The notes under the pieces: generated by a model
What the model was told of the DNA's origin: nothing
The model's database searches: none
What the model saw: only the letters and a program-made list of their open reading frames with translations
Shown here: positions 1 through 5,422 of the stretch, piece by piece
Position numbering within the stretch: position 1 is the stretch's first letter
Layout of the letters: each line of letters begins with the position of its first letter
Made by a program: the position numbers and the translations under genes
Origin: Anaerolineales bacterium UBA3940
Lineage (GTDB): Bacteria > Chloroflexota > Anaerolineae > Aggregatilineales > UBA3940
Direction: 5' to 3'
DNA length: 5,422 nucleotides
Assembly (NCBI GenBank): GCA_002385675.1
Contig: DGDY01000211.1
Location: 1-5,422 of the forward strand

Positions 1-915
<915 letters not shown>

Positions 916-922
916 GCGGTTG

Positions 923-952
923 ATGATACCGCACACCCGGCGAGTGCAACAA
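923..952 (-). promoter_or_regulatory. Candidate mutY promoter placed for a leaderless or near-leaderless transcript
   Basis: On the minus strand, TTGTTG (952-947) and TATCAT (928-923) are separated by 18 bases and resemble sigma70 -35 and -10 boxes. TTGCAC (949-944) is an alternative -35 at 15 bases. The -10 ends only 7 bases before the A of the mutY ATG, so transcription would start at or next to the start codon. No Shine-Dalgarno sequence precedes the ATG, which fits. The call rests on weak box matches only. Confidence 0.35.
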
Positions 953-1008
953 TTAGCCCGCTTCTGCGTAAAGGATCAGTGAAATCGCCTTCAGAAGGGG
1001 AACCCAAC

Positions 1009-1572
1009 ATGCAGCAAACCCTCGACCGCCAGCACCAGTGTTTGCCCCTCCCCGCGCGGCCCTGCCCGCACTGCGGGGAGATGCTCCAGCCGCCCACCTA
1101 CTGTGAAACGTGCGGGGCCGATATCACGCCGCCACACGTGTGCCAGCCGCACCCGCTGCCGCACGTCTGCGCGGAGCACCCGCCCGTTGGGCGCTGCCTG
1201 GCCTGCGGCGAGCCGTTCCCTGCGCGGCGCTTCTGCGTGACCTGCGGCGCCGAGATCACGCCGTCGCACCGCTGCCCCGCCGCCCCGCCGACCTACGTTC
1301 ACCGCCCCGACCCGATCCACGTGTGCCCCTCGATGAAGCTGCGGCGCTGCGAGAACTGCGGCGAACTGCTGCCGGGGCAGGTGTTCTGCGAGCAGTGCGG
1401 GGTGGACATCACGCCGCCGCACGTCTGCCCGCCGAAGGTCGAGCCGCACGCCTGCCCGCCGCACCTGACGATGCCGCGCCGCTGCTCGCACTGCGGCGAG
1501 GTGATGCCCGGCCCGCGCCACTGCGCACGCTGCGGGGCGGATATTACGCCGGGGCATCAGTGCGGGGCGTGA
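1009..1572 (+). CDS. Tandem four-module zinc-ribbon protein of unknown function
   Basis: This is a 187-residue cysteine-rich protein. The ATG at 1009 is chosen because AGAAGGGG (993-1000) lies 8 bases upstream; the open frame runs further up, but there it overlaps the divergent mutY start and lacks the repeats. The sequence is four copies of CxxC-x9-CxxC-x7-HxC, with GE after the first CxxC and an ITP core: Cys19/22/32/35, Cys63/66/76/79, Cys114/117/127/130 and Cys159/162/172/175. Each copy is also flanked by HxC pairs (9-11 and 43-45; 52-54 and 87-89; 104-106 and 138-140; 147-149 and 183-185). All 24 cysteines belong to this scheme. Linkers are rich in proline and histidine. There is no signal peptide, membrane segment or catalytic domain. 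A C4 zinc ribbon per module is well supported. A second H2C2 site per module is inference. Possible roles are a protein-interaction scaffold or a metal store. I do not recognise the full architecture. Confidence 0.85.
   Translation: MQQTLDRQHQCLPLPARPCPHCGEMLQPPTYCETCGADITPPHVCQPHPLPHVCAEHPPVGRCLACGEPFPARRFCVTCGAEITPSHRCPAAPPTYVHRPDPIHVCPSMKLRRCENCGELLPGQVFCEQCGVDITPPHVCPPKVEPHACPPHLTMPRRCSHCGEVMPGPRHCARCGADITPGHQCGA
1033..1563 (+). repeat. Four degenerate in-gene repeats coding HxC-flanked zinc-ribbon modules
   Basis: The modules are coded at 1033-1143, 1162-1275, 1318-1428 and 1447-1563, joined by linkers of 6 to 14 codons. Units 1, 3 and 4 end in closely similar DNA around the coding for GADITP or GVDITP, so they likely arose by internal duplication. 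Distances from the HxC cysteine to the first ribbon cysteine are 8, 9, 8 and 10 residues. The spacing inside each ribbon is invariant. Confidence 0.85.
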
Positions 1573-1589
1573 ATCACTGAATAATTACC

Positions 1590-1620
1590 GGTAGGGGCAG
1601 GTCTGAGACCTGCCCCTACC
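1590..1620. repeat. Perfect 31-base palindrome downstream of the zinc-ribbon gene
   Basis: The arms are GGTAGGGGCAGGTCT and its exact complement around a single central G. The inner 29 bases (1591-1619) are identical to 3363-3391. It lies 17 bases after the TGA of the zinc-ribbon gene, so its RNA hairpin could protect or end that transcript. No T tract follows, so it is not a standard intrinsic terminator. Confidence 0.85.
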
Positions 1621-1625
1621 ATAGG

Positions 1626-1800
1626 ACCCCCTCTGAGGTTGCTTCGCAACCCCATCTCCCCCTGCTAGGGGGCGATCAAATCACGCGACAGTACAACGTG
1701 GAGTTGGCTGCGCCAACTCCCTGGGAGAAACGGCTACGCTGTTTCTCCACGCCCCCTAACAGGGGGAAGTGGGCCTGCCGCAGGCAGGGCCGAAGGGGGT
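1626..1800. repeat. Inner inverted-repeat core of block A
   Basis: The core is bounded by ACCCCCT (1626-1632) and AGGGGGT (1794-1800). Moving inward, each side carries a small hairpin (1637-1651 on the left, 1773-1785 on the right) and then a CCCCCT-NNN-AGGGGG hairpin (1658-1672 and 1752-1766). The right half is thus a diverged inverted copy of the left, sharing the CACTTCCCCCTG-like stretch. Block B has the equivalent core at 3445-3550, shorter by about 70 bases. Confidence 0.7.
1698..1750. repeat. 53-base double-hairpin module present only in block A
   Basis: It is bounded by GTGGAG (1698-1703) and CTCCAC (1745-1750). It contains a 9-bp stem with loop TGC (1700-1720), the palindrome CTCCCTGGGAG (1717-1727), and a stem of GGAGAAAC with GTTTCTCC around GGCTACGCT (1724-1748). 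Block B has nothing at the matching site, where its CCCCTGGCAGGGG hairpin follows directly. It looks like a nested insertion or a swapped hairpin cassette. Confidence 0.6.
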
Positions 1801-1849
1801 CGAAGCCAGGCTAATATCAGCCTGCATCTTCGCTTAACTTGGCAGCTAT

Positions 1850-1869
1850 GGGGCCAGCATGCTGGCCCC
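1850..1869. repeat. Perfect 20-base palindrome closing block A
   Basis: The half-site is GGGGCCAGCA followed by its exact complement. The counterpart in block B (3599-3620) keeps GGGG, CAGCATG and GCCCC but forms only a 7-bp stem with an 8-base loop. It lies about 35 bases upstream of the hydrolase -10 box, so it could also be an operator, though nothing else supports that. Confidence 0.8.
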
Positions 1870-1904
1870 CTACAATACCGGGCTGCGAACAGCCGCCGCG
1901 GCCC

Positions 1905-1913
1905 TGCTATAAT
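1905..1913 (+). promoter_or_regulatory. Extended -10 promoter of the hydrolase-peptidase unit
   Basis: TGCTATAAT is a perfect extended -10 (TGN plus the TATAAT consensus) 38 bases before the hydrolase ATG. The expected transcription start is near 1920, giving a leader of about 30 bases. No good -35 is seen: TGCGAA at 1884-1889 is the nearest candidate, at an 18-base spacing, which is normal for extended -10 promoters. Confidence 0.65.
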
Positions 1914-1940
1914 CGGGGCATACTGACCCGCCACAAGCTG

Positions 1941-1945
1941 AAGGA
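1941..1945 (+). promoter_or_regulatory. Ribosome binding site of the alpha/beta hydrolase
   Basis: AAGGA lies 6 bases before the ATG at 1952. This fixes the start codon and agrees with the promoter just upstream. Confidence 0.7.
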
Positions 1946-1951
1946 CCGCAC

Positions 1952-2734
1952 ATGCCGACCGTCACCATTGGCGAGCAGGACATCTTCTACTTTGAGTATC
2001 GCGTATCCGATTCGCCCTACCCGCCGCTGCTGCTGATCCACGGGGCGGGCGGACAGCACATGCACTGGCCGCCGCAGGTGCGCCGGCTGGCGCGCGCCCA
2101 CACCATCGCCCCAGACCTCCCGGGGCATGGCCGCTCGCCGGGGCCGGGCCGCACATCGATCGCCGCCTATGCCGCCGACCTCCTTGCGCTGATGGATGCG
2201 CTCGGCGTGGAGCAGTTCATCCCGGTCGGGCACTCGATGGGCGGCGCGATTGCCCTGCAGATAGCGCTCGCCGCGCCAGAACGCGTAGCGGGCATCGCCC
2301 TGATCACCACCGGCGCACACCTGCCCGTCTCCGACGCGCTGCTCGGCAATGCGCTGACCAACTTCCCCGCGCTGGTCGATTTCGTGCAGATGTACGCCTG
2401 GGGTCCGCACGCTGACGAGAAGCTCCAGCGCACGGGGCGGCGGCAGCTTGAGTCCTGCCCGGCGGAGGTCGTTCACGGCGACTACCTCGCCTGCAACAAC
2501 TTCGACGCCCGCGAGCGGCTGGCGGAGATCACCTGCCCGGCGCTCGTCGTCGGCGCAACGCACGACCGGATGACCCCGCCGCGCCTGTCGCAGTTCCTTG
2601 CCGACAACCTGCCCGGTGCCACCTTCTACCTCGTTGAGGAGGCGGGGCACTACCTGCCGTCCGAGCATCCGCACGAGGTCGCGGAGATCCTGTCCGGATG
2701 GCTCGACGAGCAGTTCCTGCCCGGCAGAACATGA
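1952..2734 (+). CDS. Alpha/beta hydrolase (alpha/beta fold, Ser-Asp-His triad)
   Basis: This 260-residue cytoplasmic enzyme has no signal peptide. The alpha/beta hydrolase signature is complete: the oxyanion-hole strand LLLIHGAGG (26-34), APDLPGHGRS (53-62), the nucleophile elbow GHSMGG with Ser95, Asp205 in GATHDRMTP, and His233 in EEAGHYLPSEHP. A cap region lies at about 122-185. Length and motif order match the AB hydrolase-1 family, which includes esterases, C-C bond hydrolases and haloalkane-processing enzymes. The Ser nucleophile excludes haloalkane dehalogenase, which uses Asp. The substrate cannot be read from the sequence. The start is fixed by AAGGA 6 bases upstream. The stop overlaps the start of the peptidase gene (ATGA), so the two are cotranscribed and probably translationally coupled. 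Confidence 0.93.
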   Translation: MPTVTIGEQDIFYFEYRVSDSPYPPLLLIHGAGGQHMHWPPQVRRLARAHTIAPDLPGHGRSPGPGRTSIAAYAADLLALMDALGVEQFIPVGHSMGGAIALQIALAAPERVAGIALITTGAHLPVSDALLGNALTNFPALVDFVQMYAWGPHADEKLQRTGRRQLESCPAEVVHGDYLACNNFDARERLAEITCPALVVGATHDRMTPPRLSQFLADNLPGATFYLVEEAGHYLPSEHPHEVAEILSGWLDEQFLPGRT

Positions 2735-3306
2735 CAGAGACACAGTACACGATCCGCGATCCGCGCGGCGGCGAGGTGACCGTCACCCTGCGACGCGACC
2801 GCCGCCTGAAGAAGTCAGCACGCTGGCAGCAGCAACCCGACGGCTCGATCCTGCTGCGCGTGCCCTACCGCCTGCCCAAACGCCAGATCCAGCCGCTGCT
2901 TGACGACATCGCCGCGCAGCTTACCCGGCAGCAAGCGCTCGCCAAACGCCGCACCGACGCCGACCTGCAGGCGCGGGCGGAGTACATCAATGCGACGTAC
3001 TTCGGCGGGCAGATCACCTGGCGGGCGATCCGCTGGGTGGGCAACATGCAGCAGCGGCTGGGGAGCTGCACGACCGGCGGCACGACGGACGGGCACATCC
3101 GCATCAGCGATCGCATCAAGGGCTGGCCGCAGTGGGTGATCGACTACGTAATCGCGCATGAGCTGGCGCACCGCGTCCACCCCAACCACAGCAAGGCGTT
3201 CTGGGAGTTCCTGGAGGCGGCGTATCCGCTCACCGAGCGGGCGCGGGGCTTCATCGAGGGCGTGAGCTTCGCCGAGGGGCGGGCGATTGAGGAGGATGGG
3301 GGGTGA
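2731..3306 (+). CDS. YgjP/SprT-like zinc metallopeptidase (DUF45, M48-like)
   Basis: This is a 191-residue protein. Its zinc site is HELAH (143-147) followed by His153 in HPNHSKAFW, i.e. HExxH-x5-H as in the YgjP/DUF45 group, with Glu144 as the expected catalytic base. QRLGSC (108-113) occupies the place of the RWGSC motif typical of this family, with Leu for Trp. The N-terminal half (about 5-100) has the short strands and charged helix usual before the catalytic core. There is no signal peptide or membrane segment, so it should act in the cytoplasm. The ATG at 2731 is chosen over an upstream in-frame ATG (2698) because it overlaps the hydrolase stop as ATGA and no Shine-Dalgarno is seen, which suggests reinitiation. 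Relatives are often called M48 family metallopeptidase. The protein target is unknown. Confidence 0.9.
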   Translation: MTETQYTIRDPRGGEVTVTLRRDRRLKKSARWQQQPDGSILLRVPYRLPKRQIQPLLDDIAAQLTRQQALAKRRTDADLQARAEYINATYFGGQITWRAIRWVGNMQQRLGSCTTGGTTDGHIRISDRIKGWPQWVIDYVIAHELAHRVHPNHSKAFWEFLEAAYPLTERARGFIEGVSFAEGRAIEEDGG

Positions 3307-3311
3307 GAGCA

Positions 3312-3341
3312 AGAAAAACCGCCGCGAATAAACTTCGCGGC
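3312..3341 (-). terminator. Candidate intrinsic terminator for leftward transcription
   Basis: The stem GCCGCGAA (3321-3328) pairs with TTCGCGGC (3334-3341) around a 5-base loop. Read on the minus strand, the stem is followed at once by GGTTTTTCTT (3320-3311). It would stop transcripts arriving from rdgB before they enter the peptidase gene. On the plus strand no T tract follows, although the hairpin lies 14 bases after the peptidase stop and may still help there. Confidence 0.5.
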
Positions 3342-3362
3342 TCCGTGTGTGTAAACCATGGT

Positions 3363-3391
3363 GTAGGGGCAGGTCTGAGACCTGCCCCTAC
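3363..3391. repeat. Second exact copy of the 29-base palindrome
   Basis: The arms are GTAGGGGCAGGTCT and its complement around a single G. It is identical base for base to 1591-1619, while the rest of the two blocks has diverged. It lies 56 bases after the peptidase stop codon. Confidence 0.85.
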
Positions 3392-3410
3392 TACGCCCCA
3401 TGCCTGTAAA

Positions 3411-3443
3411 CTAAGGCTGGCCAATTGTTACAGCCAGACTTAG
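3411..3443. repeat. Hairpin module present only in block B
   Basis: CTAAG-g-CTGGC pairs with GCCAG-a-CTTAG around an 11-base loop, with one G-A mismatch in the stem. It sits between the 29-base palindrome and TAGGACCCC. In block A these two landmarks are almost adjacent, so roughly 50 bases were gained here or lost in A. Confidence 0.6.
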
Positions 3444-3444
3444 G

Positions 3445-3550
3445 ACCCCTGACCTTCCCCTATAAGGGGGCGATTGGTTACACAACAGGATAAACTGCCC
3501 CTGGCAGGGGGAAGTGGCGGGCTCGCAGGGCGAGCGGCGCCGAAGGGGGT
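3445..3550. repeat. Inner inverted-repeat core of block B
   Basis: The core is bounded by ACCCCT (3445-3450) and AGGGGGT (3544-3550). It contains CCCCT-ATA-AGGGG (3457-3469), CCCCT-GGC-AGGGG (3498-3510) and GCTCGC-AGG-GCGAGC (3521-3535). It corresponds to 1626-1800 of block A, with different sequence in the variable hairpin. Confidence 0.6.
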
Positions 3551-3634
3551 GGGAGGTTGGCTACAGTCAAGTCCTCGCTCGCTTAACCTGACAGCTGTGG
3601 GGCACAGCATGGCGTGCCCCTACCGTTGACGCTG

Positions 3635-4255
3635 CTATACCCCACCCCCCGTGAGGACCCGTTCCAGCACGGGGCGGATGGCCTTGAGTGCCTCGGCGCG
3701 GTGGCTGATGCGGTTCTTGATCTCCGGGTCGGCCTGGGCCATCGTCATGCGCAGGCCAGGGATGTAGAAGATGGGGTCGTAGCCGAAGCCCTGCGTGCCC
3801 TTCGGCTCGAACGCGATGCGACCTTTCACGTCGCCCTCAGCCGTGTAGACCTCGCCCTCCGGCGTGCAGAGCGCAACCGCACACACGAACCGCGCGCCCC
3901 GGTCCTCCGGCGGGACGCCCTCCAGCTCGCGCAGCAGCTTGCGATAGCGGTCGGCGTCCGTCGCGTCCTCCCCGGCGTAGCGCGCCGAGAGCACGCCCGG
4001 CGCTCCGCCGAGCGCATCGACCGCCAGCCCGGAATCGTCGGCGAGGGTCAGCAGGCCGCTCTGCTCGGCGTAGGCCCGCGCCTTGAGCACGGCGTTCTCC
4101 TCGAAGGTGTCGCCGGTCTCCTCGACCTCCGTCTCAATGCCGAGGTCGTCCAGCATGACGAGGTCGATGGGCTCGCCGTTCACCGAGAGGCCCGCCAGCA
4201 TTTCCTCATACTCCCGCAGCTTGCCGGGGTTCCGCGTCGCGATCAGGATTTTCAC
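3635..4255 (-). CDS. rdgB: RdgB/HAM1 dITP/XTP pyrophosphatase, GTG start
   Basis: This 206-residue non-canonical purine NTP pyrophosphatase converts dITP, ITP and XTP to monophosphates, keeping deaminated purines out of DNA and RNA. Family motifs are in order: ILIATRNPGK (3-12), FEENAVLKARAYA (51-63), LADDSGLAVDALGGAPG (71-87) with the acidic metal-binding and catalytic Asp73/Asp74, SARYAG (90-95), KGTQGFGYDPIF (152-163) and KNRISHRAEAL (180-190). The length is normal. The GTG at 4255 is chosen because GAGGAG lies 9 bases upstream and the protein then begins exactly at the conserved KILIATRNPGK. An in-frame TTG at 4303 would add 16 residues unlike the family and is less likely. The gene follows rarA on the same strand after 153 bases and is convergent with the peptidase gene. 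Confidence 0.96.
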   Translation of the reverse strand: MKILIATRNPGKLREYEEMLAGLSVNGEPIDLVMLDDLGIETEVEETGDTFEENAVLKARAYAEQSGLLTLADDSGLAVDALGGAPGVLSARYAGEDATDADRYRKLLRELEGVPPEDRGARFVCAVALCTPEGEVYTAEGDVKGRIAFEPKGTQGFGYDPIFYIPGLRMTMAQADPEIKNRISHRAEALKAIRPVLERVLTGGGV

Positions 4256-4264
4256 CGGGGTTGT

Positions 4265-4270
4265 CTCCTC
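4265..4270 (-). promoter_or_regulatory. Ribosome binding site deciding the rdgB GTG start
   Basis: On the minus strand GAGGAG ends 9 bases before the GTG at 4255-4253. It is the best Shine-Dalgarno match in the area and favours GTG over the upstream TTG at 4303. Confidence 0.7.
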
Positions 4271-4321
4271 GCTTGATAGCTCTCCGAGGATCGCTATTTT
4301 CAATCCGTTGCAGTAAGTTAC

Positions 4322-4371
4322 GACACAGATTTTAGCTCGTTCCCCATCTGTGAGCTCTGTGTCATCTGTGG
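4322..4371. repeat. Short direct and inverted repeats in the rarA-rdgB gap
   Basis: CATCTGTG occurs twice (4345-4352 and 4363-4370). GACACAGA (4322-4329) is complementary to TCTGTGTC (4356-4363), with AGCTC (4334-4338) against GAGCT (4352-4356) inside. The gap 4256-4408 otherwise holds no gene, and I see no clear promoter or terminator in it. The role is unknown; it could be a decayed repeat element. Confidence 0.45.
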
Positions 4372-4408
4372 GCTCAAAACCATCATCCGCACTGCAGAAA
4401 ATGGTGTA

Positions 4409-5422
4409 TCACTGGCTGCCGCGCAACCTCTCAAGCCACTCGCGGATCCGCGCCTCATAGCCCTGGTCGGACGGCTCGTACCACCGCTTGCCCTCCAGCC
4501 CATCGGGCAGGTACTGCTGCTCGACGTAGTGGTTGGGGAAGCTGTGCGGGTACTTATATTCGGGGTGATCATCGGCGGGGTTCTGCGGGCTGGTGCGCAG
4601 GTGGACGGGCACAACGGTGCTCTCCCCGCGCTCGACCTCCGCCCGCGCCTCGAAGAACGCGCCGACGCTGTTGCTCTTGGGCGCAGTAGCAAGATACAGC
4701 GTCGCCAGCGCGAGGTGATACAGCCCCTCCGGCAGCCCGGTCCACTCGAAGGCCTGCGCGCACGCGCTCGCCACGACGATGCCGTTGGGGTCCGCCAGCC
4801 CGATGTCCTCCCCGGCCAGAATCAGCAGCCGCCGCATGATAAAGCGCGGGTCCTCCCCCGCGACGATCATCTTGGCCAGCCAGTACAGCGCCGCGTCGGG
4901 GTCGGAGCCTCGAACCGACTTGATGAACGCGCTGATGGTGTTGTAGTGCTCATCCGCGCCCTTGTCGTAGTGCACGGCGCGCTGCTGGATGCTCTCCTGC
5001 GCGGCCTCCAGGTCGATGCGGATCGTGCCATCATCGCCCGGCGGGGTGGTCAGGGCGGCCAGTTCAAGCGCGTTGAGCGCGGTGCGGGCGTCACCATCCG
5101 CAATGCGGATGAGGTGCGCCATCGCCTCGTCGGTTATCTCAATCGGCATCCGGCCCAGCCCGCGCTCCTCGTCGGCGAGCGCACGCTCCATCACCGTGCG
5201 CAGGTCGTCGTCGGAGAGCGGCTCCAGCCGGAACACCCGCGAACGGCTGAGCAGAGGCCGGATGATCTCAAAGTACGGGTTCTCGGTCGTCGCGCCGATC
5301 AGAATGACATCCCCGCGCTCGACGTGGGGCAGCAGCCCGTCCTGCTGGGCCTTGTTCCAGCGGTGAATCTCATCGATGAACAGCACGGTCCGCTGGCCGT
5401 GCATGCCGCGCCGCTCCTTCGC
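4409..5422 (-). CDS. rarA: Replication-associated recombination protein A, AAA+ ATPase (5' end off window)
   Basis: RarA (MgsA) is a clamp-loader-like AAA+ ATPase that acts at stalled forks and single-stranded gaps. The 337 visible residues are the C-terminal three quarters; the Walker A region lies beyond the right edge. Residues are numbered from the Met coded at 5402-5404, which is internal because the frame stays open to the edge. Visible are Walker B VLFIDEIHR (7-15), sensor 1 GATTENP (37-43), the arginine-finger region LLSRSRVF (51-58) and the sensor 2 region GDARTALNALE (104-114). RarA-specific C-terminal blocks follow: HYDKGADEHYNTISAFIKS (145-163), FIMRRLLILAGEDIGLADP (188-206), VPVHLR (265-270), YPHSFPNHYVEQQYLPD (285-301) and WYEPSDQGYE (308-317). 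These exclude RuvB and DnaX. The stop is TGA at 4411-4409. No frameshift is seen. Confidence 0.97.
   Translation of the reverse strand, partial: AKERRGMHGQRTVLFIDEIHRWNKAQQDGLLPHVERGDVILIGATTENPYFEIIRPLLSRSRVFRLEPLSDDDLRTVMERALADEERGLGRMPIEITDEAMAHLIRIADGDARTALNALELAALTTPPGDDGTIRIDLEAAQESIQQRAVHYDKGADEHYNTISAFIKSVRGSDPDAALYWLAKMIVAGEDPRFIMRRLLILAGEDIGLADPNGIVVASACAQAFEWTGLPEGLYHLALATLYLATAPKSNSVGAFFEARAEVERGESTVVPVHLRTSPQNPADDHPEYKYPHSFPNHYVEQQYLPDGLEGKRWYEPSDQGYEARIREWLERLRGSQ

Larger units (their letters stand above)
1591..1873 (+). mobile_element. Repeat block A: MITE-like, multi-hairpin palindromic element
   Basis: This non-coding block fills most of the 379-base gap between the zinc-ribbon and hydrolase genes. 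It starts GTAGGGGC and ends CCCCCTAC, giving near-perfect terminal inverted repeats. Inside are hairpins at 1590-1620, 1637-1651, 1658-1672, 1700-1720, 1724-1748, 1752-1766, 1773-1785, 1807-1824 and 1850-1869. Block B (3363-3623) has the same order of landmarks: a 29-base palindrome, TAGGACCCC, paired CCCC(C)T-NNN-AGGGG(G) hairpins, GGGGGAAGTGG, GCCGAAGGGGGT, then CGCTTAAC-TG-CAGCT-TGGGG and a terminal palindrome. There is no transposase, so any movement would need help in trans. The imperfect flanks AATTACCG (1583-1590) and AATACCG (1874-1880) could be a decayed target duplication. The repeat relationship is directly visible; mobility is inference. Confidence 0.6.
3363..3623 (+). mobile_element. 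Repeat block B: MITE-like, multi-hairpin palindromic element
   Basis: This non-coding block lies between the convergent peptidase and rdgB genes. It starts GTAGGGGC (3363-3370) and ends GCCCCTAC (3616-3623), a perfect 8-bp terminal inverted repeat. Hairpins lie at 3363-3391, 3411-3443, 3457-3469, 3498-3510, 3521-3535 and 3599-3620. It shares landmark order and orientation with block A, including a segment at 3580-3602 that matches 1831-1853 at 20 of 23 positions, with only transitions. It differs by lacking the 53-base module and by having its own hairpin at 3411-3443. The end is 11 bases from the rdgB stop codon. No target duplication is seen. Confidence 0.6.

Noticed and set aside
991..1557. 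Minus-strand open frame (188 codons) opposite the zinc-ribbon gene
   Set aside because: Its Ala/Arg-rich, repetitive composition is the complement of the fourfold repeat; it has no family motif.
1590..1620. Standard intrinsic terminator for the zinc-ribbon gene
   Set aside because: The hairpin is strong but no T tract follows on the plus strand, so it is reported as a repeat.
1591..1873. CRISPR array in the palindromic spacer
   Set aside because: The palindromes are unlike one another, unevenly spaced, and lack constant repeats with unique spacers; no cas gene is near.
1871..1876. TACAAT as the hydrolase -10 box
   Set aside because: No -35 lies at a usable distance, while TGCTATAAT at 1905-1913 is a perfect extended -10 nearer the gene.
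1907..2743. Long minus-strand open frame (278 codons) opposite the alpha/beta hydrolase
   Set aside because: It mirrors a gene with a complete catalytic triad, promoter and RBS; its product shows no recognisable motif and is explained by high third-position GC.
3614..4276. Plus-strand open frame (220 codons) opposite rdgB
   Set aside because: The minus strand encodes every HAM1 family motif; the plus frame is its shadow.
4256..4303. TTG start at 4303 for rdgB
   Set aside because: It would add 16 residues before the conserved family N-terminus; GTG at 4255 has GAGGAG at good spacing.

Overview
The window is GC-rich bacterial chromosome with close-packed genes on both strands. It suggests a free-living, probably deep-branching bacterium. 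The GC-rich coding, the short convergent and divergent spacers filled with stacked palindromes, and the gene styles would fit Chloroflexota, but this is inference; no rRNA or other decisive marker is present.

Layout. (1) 1-915, minus: mutY, an adenine DNA glycosylase cut by the left edge, whose C-terminal domain carries a complete Nudix signature. (2) 1009-1572, plus, divergent from mutY: a 187-residue cysteine-rich protein made of four zinc-ribbon modules, each flanked by HxC pairs. (3) 1573-1951: a spacer filled by palindromic repeat block A (1591-1873), then an extended -10 promoter. (4) 1952-3306, plus: an alpha/beta hydrolase and a YgjP/SprT-like zinc metallopeptidase that overlap by ATGA and look translationally coupled. 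(5) 3307-3634: a candidate minus-strand terminator and repeat block B (3363-3623), a relative of block A in the same orientation. (6) 3635-4255, minus: RdgB/HAM1 nucleotide pyrophosphatase, starting at GTG. (7) 4256-4408: a spacer with short CATCTGTG and GACACAGA repeats. (8) 4409-5422, minus: rarA, cut by the right edge before its Walker A region.

How the genes fit together. MutY-Nudix (8-oxoguanine defence), RdgB (removal of dITP/XTP) and RarA (stalled-fork handling) share a genome-maintenance theme, although mutY is separated from the other two by unrelated genes. The hydrolase-peptidase pair is a separate transcription unit bracketed by the two related repeat blocks.

The least explained items are the two modular, multi-hairpin, MITE-like repeat blocks and the fourfold HxC-flanked zinc-ribbon protein. 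No phage, CRISPR, tRNA, rRNA or transposase gene was seen.
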